Shown piece by piece: positions 1 to 7,706 of a stretch of DNA of 24,909 bases. Numbering within the stretch: position 1 is the first letter of the stretch; the number at the start of each line of letters is the position of its first letter. Source of the stretch: Phycisphaerales bacterium UBA3158 (GTDB lineage Bacteria; Planctomycetota; Phycisphaerae; Phycisphaerales; SM1A02); contig DEYM01000101.1 in NCBI GenBank assembly GCA_002364555.1, positions 1-24,909 on the forward strand, given 5' to 3'. Position numbers and translations under genes: made by a program. The notes under the pieces are model-generated. The model searched no databases. It saw only the letters and a list, made by a program, of their open reading frames with translations, and had not been told where the DNA came from.

Positions 1-243
1 CATGTCGATCAGACGGCGGTCGTCGTCGTCCCTGGAATGGGTGATTCGGTCCAGATGGACAAGGCGGGCATCCTCGAGATCGCCGACCTATTCATCCTGA
101 ACAAGGCCGATCACGCCGGTGAAGCTAAATTGGCTCGAGAGCTGCTCGATATCAGCACGGGCCGTCCCATCTGCGAGACGATCGCGACCAAGGGTCAGGG
201 CATCGAGGAACTGGTCAAGGCCCTGTTCCCAACTGCTGGTTGA
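1..243 (+). CDS. meaB: MeaB/ArgK-type P-loop GTPase, 3' end only
   Basis: The left edge cuts this gene. About 80 C-terminal residues are visible in the frame that is open from base 1. They read PGMGDSVQMDKAGILEIADL and then contain NKAD, the G4 guanine-recognition motif, in the arrangement typical of MeaB/ArgK proteins. The end (ATKGQGIEELVKAL) is also family-like. MeaB-type GTPases are chaperones that load and protect adenosylcobalamin-dependent mutases, usually methylmalonyl-CoA mutase, in the cytoplasm. The Walker A and switch regions would lie upstream, outside the window. The mutase partner is not visible, so the substrate is inferred. The stop is TGA at 241-243 and I see no clear terminator after it. 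Confidence 0.85.
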   Translation, partial: HVDQTAVVVVPGMGDSVQMDKAGILEIADLFILNKADHAGEAKLARELLDISTGRPICETIATKGQGIEELVKALFPTAG

Positions 244-443
244 TCAGACCAACAAGCCCCATTCAAATTTCCATTGAAATCCACAAAGCTGGATTGATTC
301 TTCAATTCCCAATCCATTCATTGCTTTGGATCGCACTCCATGTTGGAATGAAAAACAGCCGCAAATTTCAGCAACAAATCGCTGGTGTTGGGTATCGAAG
401 TGCATATGAGTTCCTACCCGCTGAGAATATTGGGAGAATCAAG

Positions 444-1883
444 ATGAAACGTATCTGTACAGCCCTTTCCTTATCTTCAATTGTCTTGTTCACGTCCATG
501 TCAATGGGCGCTGGTGAGTGTGAACTGAAGAAACTTCCTGCAGATATAGATACCGCCTACTACTTTGGCAGTTCTGTATCCATCAGCGGAGATACAGCCG
601 TAATCGGCGCTACTGGATCGGATGTTGATTCATTTGAGAGTGCTGGTGCGGCCTACATCTATGTCCGTTCCGGATCCAAATGGATCAACGAAGTCAAGTT
701 GGTAAGTCACCCTCTTCGAGCCAACTCGAGATTTGGTGCCAGTGTCGCGATCAGTGGAGATACCGTTGTCATCGGCGATCACATGGCTTCAGAAGCCCAG
801 ATATTCGTATTTGATGGAAGCGAGTGGATCTACGAGACGACGCTGTCAGCTTCGACCCCTACAGACAGCGAATTTGGTTCAAGTGTCTCGATTGATGGTG
901 ATACGGTCCTCATCGGAGCCAGTGGTTACGACCTTAATGGCGTTAACAGTGTGGGTCGGGTGTATGCATACCAGCGAACCGGAACCAATTGGTTGCTCCA
1001 GTCGGTTCTTTCACCAAACAACCCAGAAGCCGGCGGCCGATTCGGAGAGGCTGTCGATCTTGATGGTGATCTGGCGGTCGTCGGGGCTCTCACCAACGGC
1101 GGTCCATTCGATGTTGACAGTGGTTCAGCCTACATCTTTGTGCGAAGCGGAAACATCTGGCAGCAGGAAGCCCTGCTGGCCCCCGAGGATCTCGATCATG
1201 GGGACTATTTCGGCAGCAGTGTGGCCATCGATAACGGCACGGTCGTTGTTGGCGCGTGGATGCATGACATACCTGGTGAGATAAACCACAGTGGGGCCGC
1301 CTATGTCTTTGCTCGTAGACCAAACGTTCCAGCCACCTGGCAACAAATGGACAAGATCACAAGTCAGGAGACTACCTCCTGGGCCGAGTTCGGTTGGAGC
1401 GTTGATATTCTCGACAACACGATTCTGGTTGGAGCCAAGAGTAATCGTGGTCTGGATGGAGGTCCTGGCAGTCCACGACCTGGTTCGGCGCATGTGTTCC
1501 AGAAAAACAACGACGAGTCATGGAGTCAGATCGGAAAGTTCTACGCCGAAGACGGCGAGGAGGATGACTGGTTTGGTTACAGCGTGGCGCTTGGCCATGG
1601 GAGTGCCGTTGTCAGCACGCACTACGACATACAGCAGGATCCCTTCATACATCATGCCGGTGGAGCGTACTTCTATTGTGGTGACTGGATCGAAGACAAC
1701 AACGGAACCGACTGTCCGGGCGATTCGACGGGTGACAACGTGGTGAACGTGAATGACATCCTGGCCGTGATAAACGTCTGGGGCAATTGTCTCGACTGTG
1801 CAGAGGACGTCACGGGCGATGGTGTGATCAATGTCGACGACGTGTTGCTGATCCTGAGCAATTTCGGCCTGGAATGCCCATGA
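444..1883 (+). CDS. Secreted seven-repeat FG-GAP beta-propeller protein with C-terminal dockerin-like doublet
   Basis: Predicted 479 residues. I start at ATG 444 because GGGAG lies 8 bases upstream and the protein then opens with a signal peptide (MKRICTALSL, a hydrophobic core, and AxG near residue 24). The longer open frame back to 240 begins with TTG and looks non-coding. Seven repeats start with FG-x-S/A-V near residues 41, 98, 144, 200, 256, 316 and 377, each followed by D/G-x-TxxIGA-like strands. Seven FG-GAP units are the number expected for one closed seven-bladed propeller. The C-terminus has two calcium-loop motifs (about 426-447 and 455-475) resembling dockerin type I or thrombospondin-3 loops, as seen at the ends of many Phycisphaerae exported proteins. 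The likely role is extracellular or periplasmic; ligand and partner are unknown. Upstream 244-443 is more AT-rich and shows no gene. Confidence 0.85.
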   Translation: MKRICTALSLSSIVLFTSMSMGAGECELKKLPADIDTAYYFGSSVSISGDTAVIGATGSDVDSFESAGAAYIYVRSGSKWINEVKLVSHPLRANSRFGASVAISGDTVVIGDHMASEAQIFVFDGSEWIYETTLSASTPTDSEFGSSVSIDGDTVLIGASGYDLNGVNSVGRVYAYQRTGTNWLLQSVLSPNNPEAGGRFGEAVDLDGDLAVVGALTNGGPFDVDSGSAYIFVRSGNIWQQEALLAPEDLDHGDYFGSSVAIDNGTVVVGAWMHDIPGEINHSGAAYVFARRPNVPATWQQMDKITSQETTSWAEFGWSVDILDNTILVGAKSNRGLDGGPGSPRPGSAHVFQKNNDESWSQIGKFYAEDGEEDDWFGYSVALGHGSAVVSTHYDIQQDPFIHHAGGAYFYCGDWIEDNNGTDCPGDSTGDNVVNVNDILAVINVWGNCLDCAEDVTGDGVINVDDVLLILSNFGLECP

Positions 1884-1913
1884 GAGAACCGGCTCGACCG
1901 ACGAATGCCTGAA

Positions 1914-2000
1914 TGGATCAGAGACCGATGATCCACTGCTGGTCATCGCGGCCTTCGGCACCTGCGAGGTGTGAAACCACGATTCTCCTGATATTTCACA
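1914..2000 (+). repeat. Two inverted repeats in the 3' untranslated region
   Basis: Downstream of the FG-GAP gene, TGGATCA (1914-1920) pairs perfectly with TGATCCA (1929-1935) across an 8-base loop. TGTGAAA (1970-1976) pairs with TTTCACA (1994-2000) across 17 bases. They lie just before the strong terminator hairpin, so the transcript would end in three successive stem-loops. Neither has a T-tract. They may protect the 3' end or be incidental. Confidence 0.4.
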
Positions 2001-2032
2001 GCCCCGACCCCCCTTGGGGTTCGGGGCTTTTT
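2000..2032 (+). terminator. Rho-independent terminator of the FG-GAP gene
   Basis: AGCCCCGA (2000-2007) pairs perfectly with TCGGGGCT (2021-2028). Further C/G pairing lies inside the loop, and a run of five T follows (2028-2032). It sits about 115 bases after the stop at 1883 and directly before the promoter region of the permease gene. It is the clearest terminator in the window. Confidence 0.85.
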
Positions 2033-2042
2033 CCTGCCCCTG

Positions 2043-2076
2043 ACTCCGGCGGCCAAGAGCCCCACTCCGGTACAAT
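2043..2076 (+). promoter_or_regulatory. Putative promoter of the permease operon with two-turn direct repeat
   Basis: TACAAT at 2071-2076 fits a sigma-70 -10 element but ends only 9 bases before ATG 2086. There is no recognisable -35. Instead the heptamer ACTCCGG occurs at 2043-2049 and again at 2064-2070, a period of 21 bases (about two helical turns), with the second copy abutting the -10. This would suit an activator dimer replacing the -35. The element is seen; the function is inferred. Confidence 0.35.
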
Positions 2077-2085
2077 CTGGCTCGC

Positions 2086-4521
2086 ATGACTGGCACTGAA
2101 TCCGCACCCGTGATGCCCTCCCAATCGCAGTCCAGCGGTCCCGTGACCGAACTGGCCCGCGACATGCGTCTCTTCGACATCACCATGGTCGGTGTTGGCG
2201 CCATGATCGGAGCGGGCATCTTCGCCCTCACCGGCATCGCCGCCGGTCATGCCGGTCCAGCACTCATCCTGGCCTTCTGTCTCAACGGCATCCTCACCCT
2301 GATGACCGCCATGGTCTATGCGGAACTGGGCAGCGCCATTCCCGCCGCCGGTGGTGGCTATCTCTGGGTTCGATTCGGCCTGCCCGGACCCTCCGCCTTC
2401 CTCGCTGGATGGATGGACTGGCTCGCCCATGCCGTCGCCGGCTCTCTCTATGCCGTGATCTTCGGTACCTACATCGTCTGGGGACTGCAGGTCATCTTCG
2501 GACTCGGTGAAGCGCCGACCGGTGTCGATGGCCATGGCTACGGAACACTCTTCGGCATGCCTGCCTGGCCGTTCGCGAAGGGGCTCACGCTCTTCATCTG
2601 CCTGGTCTTCCTCTGGATCAACTATCGCGGCTCCAAGGAAACCGGCAAGGCCGGCAACATCATCACGGTGGCCAAGATCATCGTGATCGCCATCTTCATA
2701 GGCGCCGGTCTCATCGCCATGTTGAGAGCGACCGGAAACGTGGCCGTCTCGGAGACCTACGTACCATTCATGCCCAACGGCTTCAGTGGCGTACTGGTCG
2801 CCATGGGACTGACCTTCATCGCCTTCGAGGGTTACGAGATCATCGTCCAGGCCGGTGAAGAGGTCGAGAATCCCAGACGGAACATTCCAAGAGCCGTCTT
2901 CTACTCGCTTCTGATCGTCATTCCCATCTACATACTCGTGGCGATCGTCTGCATCGGTGCGATGCGCATACCCGAGGATGTCCTAGCCGATACAGGTTGG
3001 TCCGCCTCGGAGACCTGGCGATATCTGGCCGGACTGGGGGAAACAGGCGTGGCCGTCGCCGCCAACGATTTCCTGCCCTGGGGACTCGGTGGCATTCTTC
3101 TGGTGATCGGTGCCATCCTCTCGACCATGAGCGCCCTGAATGCCACGACGTTCTCATCGACGAGGGTGTCATTCGCGATGGGACGCGATCACTATCTGCC
3201 GGAGGGCATGGCGAGGATATCGAGCAAGACGAAGACGCCCACCGTCGCGTTGATGGCAAGTGGCGTCATCATCATCACCGTGGCATTGGCACTGGATGCC
3301 GAACGGGTCGCCGGTGCCACCTGTGCGATGTTCCTGCTGGTGTTCGCCGCCGTGAACGTCTCTTCCATCACCATCCGACGAAAGTACGGCGACAAGCTCC
3401 GTTACGGCTATGTGGTACCCGGCTATCCGGTCGTTCCGATCGTGGCCGCCGTCGGACAAGTCGGAATCGCCGCCTGGCTTCTGGCCTCCCAGCCGATGAC
3501 GCTCGCGCTGACGGCTGGTTGGATCACCGCCGGTCTGGCCGTCTACCTCCTCTATGCCCGAAGTCAGGAACACGAGTTCAGATCATCGGCCATCGCCTTC
3601 GAACAGGGTTCGACGACAGCCAGGGAATCCAACTACAGAATCCTCGTTCCCGTCGCGAACCCGGAGACCGCTCGACCACTGGTCGAACTGGCGACCCGAC
3701 TCGTGGCGCCCGAATCAGGGGACGTCATCGCCCTGAATGTCGTATCGATTCCGGAACAGACCCCCTACTGGTCGACCAGACGGTTCGTCGAGGAGGGACG
3801 GAAGGTCGTCGACACGGCCACACGTCATGCCGTGGAAACCGGACACGATGTCCGAGGATTGGTTCGCCTGAGTCGCGATCCAGGCAAGTCGATTGCGGAC
3901 ACGATCCAGGATCGGAAGATCGATGCGCTCGTGATGGGATGGAGCGGTCGACGCCACGGACCCAAGGCCAGGATCCTGGGAACGGAACTGGATACGGTTC
4001 TCCGAAACACAGATGCGGACACCATCGTCCTTCGAGGCGAGGCACCGGAGACTCCGGAACGCATTCTGATTCCCGTGGCCAATCCCAAGCAGGCCCAGTT
4101 CGCCATCCATGTCGCGGAATCCCTGGCGGGTCCCTCGACCTGGATCGAACTCCTTCGAGTTCTTCGCTCCGATGAGAAGGAGGACAAGGTCAGGGAGGAT
4201 CTTCGATCCGGGATATTCAACATCTCGGACCCCGATGAACCGGTCCGTTCACCGAATCTCGGACTCCCAATCGATCTTCGCTTCGAATCCTCTTCGGACG
4301 TGGTGGGCAGCATAGTGAACGCTGCTCAGGCGGCCGACCTGCTGATCATCGGTGCCGCTGCGGAAACCTGGCGGCAGAGACGTTCCTTCACCGCCCTTCA
4401 TCGCGGTGTCGCAACCGCCTGGGATGGACCATTGCTCCTGGTGAAACTCAGATCCGGTCGAGCTCGCTTCGCCACCCAGCAGGTGATCGATTTCATGACC
4501 TCGAAGGAGCCAGAGGAATGA
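2086..4521 (+). CDS. APC-family amino-acid permease fused to two universal stress protein domains
   Basis: Predicted 811 residues. Residues ~22-490 form an APC-superfamily transporter of about 12 membrane helices. The helix-1 signature GVGAMIGAGIF is at 36-46, and FEGYEIIVQAGEEVENPRRN is the typical helix-6 region and following loop. The remainder is cytoplasmic: Usp domain 1 starts at NYRILVPVANP (~515-655), and Usp domain 2 starts at ERILIPVANP (~657-795). Domain 1 keeps a glycine-rich stretch (GWSGRRHGPKARILGT) like the ATP-binding loop of UspA proteins; domain 2 has lost it. Such fusions are known among cationic or general amino-acid permeases, where the Usp pair is thought to gate transport by nucleotide or stress signals. 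The substrate cannot be read from sequence. No Shine-Dalgarno precedes ATG 2086. The stop overlaps the next start (ATGA). Confidence 0.9.
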   Translation: MTGTESAPVMPSQSQSSGPVTELARDMRLFDITMVGVGAMIGAGIFALTGIAAGHAGPALILAFCLNGILTLMTAMVYAELGSAIPAAGGGYLWVRFGLPGPSAFLAGWMDWLAHAVAGSLYAVIFGTYIVWGLQVIFGLGEAPTGVDGHGYGTLFGMPAWPFAKGLTLFICLVFLWINYRGSKETGKAGNIITVAKIIVIAIFIGAGLIAMLRATGNVAVSETYVPFMPNGFSGVLVAMGLTFIAFEGYEIIVQAGEEVENPRRNIPRAVFYSLLIVIPIYILVAIVCIGAMRIPEDVLADTGWSASETWRYLAGLGETGVAVAANDFLPWGLGGILLVIGAILSTMSALNATTFSSTRVSFAMGRDHYLPEGMARISSKTKTPTVALMASGVIIITVALALDAERVAGATCAMFLLVFAAVNVSSITIRRKYGDKLRYGYVVPGYPVVPIVAAVGQVGIAAWLLASQPMTLALTAGWITAGLAVYLLYARSQEHEFRSSAIAFEQGSTTARESNYRILVPVANPETARPLVELATRLVAPESGDVIALNVVSIPEQTPYWSTRRFVEEGRKVVDTATRHAVETGHDVRGLVRLSRDPGKSIADTIQDRKIDALVMGWSGRRHGPKARILGTELDTVLRNTDADTIVLRGEAPETPERILIPVANPKQAQFAIHVAESLAGPSTWIELLRVLRSDEKEDKVREDLRSGIFNISDPDEPVRSPNLGLPIDLRFESSSDVVGSIVNAAQAADLLIIGAAAETWRQRRSFTALHRGVATAWDGPLLLVKLRSGRARFATQQVIDFMTSKEPEE

Positions 4522-4760
4522 GCCTGACGGATCTGGACAAGATGAAGCTTCTGAGGCCCAAGTCAGAATGGACCGGCAAGTCGGAGAGATCACTGGTCAA
4601 TCCCATACTGGCCATTGTCACAGCCACACTGGGCATTGCCGGTTGTGTCTTGATGATTCTCGGTGACGGTCACTTTCTGACATGGATCGGCCTGTTGATG
4701 TTCTCCATCTCCCTGATCGGTTTCAGCTGGACGAATCTCCGTGGTGTCTGGAAGGCCTGA
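4518..4760 (+). CDS. Small two-helix membrane protein
   Basis: Predicted 80 residues. ATG 4518 overlaps the permease stop by four bases (ATGA), with AAGGAG at 4504-4509 as ribosome-binding site, so translation is probably coupled. Two hydrophobic segments (~28-48 and ~53-74) are joined by a short GDGH turn, with a basic N-terminal segment (KLLRPKSEWTGKSER) on the likely cytoplasmic side. I do not recognise a family. Tight coupling to the permease-Usp gene suggests an accessory or regulatory subunit of the transporter, which is inference from context only. Confidence 0.75.
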   Translation: MSLTDLDKMKLLRPKSEWTGKSERSLVNPILAIVTATLGIAGCVLMILGDGHFLTWIGLLMFSISLIGFSWTNLRGVWKA

Positions 4761-4795
4761 TAGGATCTCCCCTCACCCCCTTCAAGGAGCACACC

Positions 4796-4993
4796 ATGAA
4801 CGATTCATCACAACAACAGGGACAACAGGGACTACAGGGACCCGGCAAGGTCGCCGTCTGGATCGTTCTTCTGCTGGGCCTCATCGGAATCGTGATCGGT
4901 ATCTACTTCATGGGCCCATGGATGCAGGATCTGGTCAACTCGACACCCGATGCCCAGATCGGTTCACCCACCAGCGAGACGACGACCGACTGA
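4796..4993 (+). CDS. Small single-helix membrane protein with Gly-Gln-rich N-terminus
   Basis: Predicted 65 residues. I chose ATG 4796 because AAGGAG at 4784-4789 lies six bases upstream; the longer open frame from 4682 overlaps the previous gene and lacks such a site. The N-terminus is a short Gly-X-X stretch (GQQGLQGPGK), then one membrane helix (~19-39), then an acidic, Ser/Thr-rich tail. No family is recognised. It lies 35 bases after the two-helix protein gene, so it is likely the third gene of the permease operon. Its stop (4991-4993) is directly adjacent to the stop of prpD on the other strand. Confidence 0.7.
   Translation: MNDSSQQQGQQGLQGPGKVAVWIVLLLGLIGIVIGIYFMGPWMQDLVNSTPDAQIGSPTSETTTD
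4814..4840 (+). repeat. Three tandem copies of a 9-bp unit
   Basis: CAACAGGGA occurs at 4814-4822 and 4823-4831 and, with one change (CTACAGGGA), at 4832-4840. It encodes the QQG/QQG/LQG part of the small membrane protein, so it is an in-frame coding microrepeat that could change copy number without shifting the frame. Confidence 0.8.
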
Positions 4994-6547
4994 TCAGTCG
5001 ACCGGGTCACGCTGGACAATCGAGATATTCCAGATATCACCAAGCGATCCCGTGGATCCGATGCTGTTGCAACGATCGATGATCGTCGCCGCATCATCCA
5101 TGGCCAGAGCTCCCAGGAGCCCGGCCTTGTGTCGCAGGATGTCCTCGAGATCCGCGGTCGTGTTCCGAGCATGACCGGATGGATACATCACCAGGCCACT
5201 GTCGAGCTTCGTGCCGTCATCGAGTTCGATCACCAATGAAGTCGGGATACCGTCCGGATACCGATCGTCATAGTCCTTGCCACCATGTTCGAAGTGGATC
5301 TTGTCCATCAACTCGTGCGTGACCTTGTTGCTGATCGCATCACGGCCATAGTCGGCCGGTGCCAGCATGAGGAGCTTCCACCATTCGTCGTTTCCATCAG
5401 TCAGGGCACCACTACCCTTTCCGGCAGCCATCTCGATGGCCTTTCGAAGCATGGTCGAGACGATGTACACCATCGAGTGATCCGCGCTCTGCCGGGTCTC
5501 GGGGCTGCGCTTGGCCGGATCGCCGATGATTCCGAAGGCTGGTTCATAGGCCACGATCGTGATGCCCTTGATCGCGCCTGGATTCTCCAGAACACCCGGA
5601 TTGGCCGAGATCAGATCGATCAGTCCCTGGAGCGCACCGGCGGACTGGTGCTCGTAGAGACCCAGCTTGAAGTGCATGCCCATCACGGCGAAATCATCAC
5701 CGGAAGTCGAGAGGACCAGATCGAATGGGCTGTCCCCATCGGTCGGTTCGAATTGTCGCCAGATCGCCTCCGGGTTGCGGAAGATGTCCCTTGGACCGAT
5801 GAACCCCTTCATGGATCGCTTGATCGACATGATGGCGACTTCACTGCTGATGGCGGCTGAGGCACCCTTCGAATCGGAGAGCTGCTTGCCGGCACGGATG
5901 GCGCGCCATGGAATGTAGTGGGCGACCACCATCCCGATGGCGGACTCGATCTGCTCCGGGGTCGCACCGAGCATGGCGCCGTAGACGGCGGCCGAACCGA
6001 TCGCACCATGAACGACGTGATCGATCTTGTACGACTTGAGACTGAAGACCTCGGCGAGCCGACCCCGGATCTCGTCGAGGCAGATCATGCCACGAAGCGC
6101 AGCGGCGCCATCGAGACCGGCCACCTGGGCTGCGGCTACGGGTACGGCGTAGAAATCGTTGTGCCCGAACTCGCCGGCCGTGTGACCGAGCTTCGGGTTG
6201 TATCCGAAGTTGGTTCCGTTGCTGTCCCATTCACGAACGGCGCTGGCGTTGGCGAGGATGGCCTTCTCCGGCGCGACCGTCGTGGTCGATCCGAACACCG
6301 TGGCCCCACCATCGGATGGATAGTCGAGCGCCTCGTCGCGAAGCACGCATGGTGCATTGGTCTGCAACGCCAGTGCGGAGAGACCACAGAGCACGCTGTC
6401 CGTGAAGAACTGGATCGTCCGGTGCTTGACCGAATCGGAGGGTTCACCCAACGACCCGTTCATGAAGTCGCAGGCATACTGGCCGATGGCAAGCGCCTGG
6501 TTTTCGTTTCGGGCAAGGGTGACGCAGCTGGCGGTGGCGGTACTCAT
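4994..6547 (-). CDS. prpD: MmgE/PrpD-family dehydratase, probably 2-methylcitrate dehydratase
   Basis: Predicted 517 residues, slightly longer than the usual ~480. The family's active-site pattern is present: Asp108 and Thr112 in EWDSNGT, His122 in KLGH, and Lys227 in SDSKGASAA, matching the DxNDT...GH and K-G positions of PrpD and cis-aconitate decarboxylase. The usual reaction is dehydration of 2-methylcitrate to 2-methyl-cis-aconitate in propionate oxidation. The family also contains decarboxylases and epimerases, and no prpB, prpC or acnB/acnD gene is beside it, so the exact reaction is less certain than the fold. It starts 42 bases after the fbp stop on the same strand, with no clear Shine-Dalgarno, and is probably co-transcribed with fbp. 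Confidence 0.82.
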   Translation of the reverse strand: MSTATASCVTLARNENQALAIGQYACDFMNGSLGEPSDSVKHRTIQFFTDSVLCGLSALALQTNAPCVLRDEALDYPSDGGATVFGSTTTVAPEKAILANASAVREWDSNGTNFGYNPKLGHTAGEFGHNDFYAVPVAAAQVAGLDGAAALRGMICLDEIRGRLAEVFSLKSYKIDHVVHGAIGSAAVYGAMLGATPEQIESAIGMVVAHYIPWRAIRAGKQLSDSKGASAAISSEVAIMSIKRSMKGFIGPRDIFRNPEAIWRQFEPTDGDSPFDLVLSTSGDDFAVMGMHFKLGLYEHQSAGALQGLIDLISANPGVLENPGAIKGITIVAYEPAFGIIGDPAKRSPETRQSADHSMVYIVSTMLRKAIEMAAGKGSGALTDGNDEWWKLLMLAPADYGRDAISNKVTHELMDKIHFEHGGKDYDDRYPDGIPTSLVIELDDGTKLDSGLVMYPSGHARNTTADLEDILRHKAGLLGALAMDDAATIIDRCNSIGSTGSLGDIWNISIVQRDPVD

Positions 6548-6589
6548 CGCAGTGGGGCTTTCGTTTTTCTTGAATTGGGGGAAATGTAA

Positions 6590-7585
6590 TCAGTCTTCGG
6601 ACAGGAAGCGTTCGACGTTCTGGACCTCTTCGGAGGAACCCATCACGACCGGTATTCTTTCATGCAGCGATTTCGGCTTGACGTCGAGCAGCCTGGTGTC
6701 AGCGGCCGCAATGGATCGCCCGCCCGCCTGTTCTATCAACATGCTCATGGGCATGGCCTCATACAGGTAGCGGAGCTTGCCTTCCGGTCGATCGGTCGTC
6801 TGCGGGTAGATGAAGACGCCACCCTTGATCAACGTCCTATGGACGTCGGCCACCATCGAACCGATGTATCGACTCGTGTACCCGTTGTCATGCGCCCACT
6901 TCAGGTAGTCGCGATACCCTCCGGGAAATCGATCCGCGTACGCCTCGTTGATGGAATAGATCTTGTTGGTCTCCGGAATCCTCAGGTTCTCCTTCACCAG
7001 GACGAAGGAACCGATTGAGTTGTCCAGCACGAACATGTGCACACCGTTGCCGGTGGTGACGACGAAGACACTCGACGATCCGTAGAGGACATAGCCCGCG
7101 GCGACCTGTCGAGAGGCGGGATTGAGAATCATGTCCTCAGGCGATCCCTTCACACCATCACCAAGTCTGACGATGCTGAAGATGGTGCCCACTCCGACGG
7201 AGACATCGAGATTGGACGAGCCATCCAGTGGATCGAAGAGAACCGCGTACCGACCACCATCCTGGTGGCTTCGAAGGACGGTCGGCGTCTCATCCTCCTC
7301 CGAGACCAGCGCACCGATGTTGGCGCGGCTACCCAGACAGGCCTTGATGATCTCATTCGAGAGAACATCGAGTTTCTGCTGCTGCTCACCCTGGACGTTG
7401 GTATCGCCCATGTCACCAAGAACATCCTCGATCCGGGCTCTTCGAACCTTGTTTCCAATGCTCTTGCTCGCCAATGAAATGGCCGACAGGATCCATGAGA
7501 AATCACCGGTTGCACCCGGATATTCGCGTTCTTCGGCCAGAACATAGCTCTGGAGGGACATGAGGTTCTGTTGGATCTTGGACAT
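6590..7585 (-). CDS. fbp: Fructose-1,6-bisphosphatase, class I
   Basis: Predicted 331 residues, the normal size. Family motifs are in order: SEEDE (~95-99) and FDPLDGSSN (117-125) for the divalent metals, GGVFIYP (~255-261), and KLRYLYEAMPM (270-280) for the sugar phosphate site. It removes the 1-phosphate from fructose-1,6-bisphosphate, the committed step of gluconeogenesis, in the cytoplasm. It is first in a probable fbp-prpD operon, which would couple sugar synthesis to growth on propionate or organic acids. Its upstream region has two overlapping hairpins described separately. ATG 7585 has no obvious Shine-Dalgarno. Confidence 0.96.
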   Translation of the reverse strand: MSKIQQNLMSLQSYVLAEEREYPGATGDFSWILSAISLASKSIGNKVRRARIEDVLGDMGDTNVQGEQQQKLDVLSNEIIKACLGSRANIGALVSEEDETPTVLRSHQDGGRYAVLFDPLDGSSNLDVSVGVGTIFSIVRLGDGVKGSPEDMILNPASRQVAAGYVLYGSSSVFVVTTGNGVHMFVLDNSIGSFVLVKENLRIPETNKIYSINEAYADRFPGGYRDYLKWAHDNGYTSRYIGSMVADVHRTLIKGGVFIYPQTTDRPEGKLRYLYEAMPMSMLIEQAGGRSIAAADTRLLDVKPKSLHERIPVVMGSSEEVQNVERFLSED

Positions 7586-7610
7586 GGGTAGATCGGAGTT
7601 GGTTAGAATG

Positions 7611-7660
7611 CCGGGCTCCCCGGAGGAAACGCCTCCGGTGAATCATAGAGGTCGATTGTA
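7611..7660 (-). promoter_or_regulatory. Putative fbp promoter and leader with two overlapping hairpins
   Basis: On the minus strand TACAAT (7660-7655) and TATGAT (7647-7642) both resemble -10 elements upstream of fbp. Closer to the gene, CCGGAGG (7620-7626) and CCTCCGG (7632-7638) form a perfect 7-bp stem with loop AAACG. CCGGG (7611-7615) and CCCGG (7619-7623) form a second stem with a three-base loop. The stems share bases 7620-7623, so only one can form fully at a time. There is no T-tract and no known riboswitch pattern is recognised. Confidence 0.35.
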
Positions 7661-7706
7661 ACGACCCATCTTGAAGACTCATCCAGACCACCCTGGAGGC
7701 CTCATC

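Noticed and set aside
1518..2237. 239-codon minus-strand frame spanning the FG-GAP 3' end, the terminator and the permease start
   Set aside because: It crosses a clear terminator and two plus-strand genes, and its low-complexity product resembles nothing.
2997..4175. 392-codon open frame inside the permease-Usp gene in another frame
   Set aside because: It lies entirely within a strongly supported coding region, its product is Arg/Gly/Ser-rich with no motif, and such long shadow frames are expected at this base composition.
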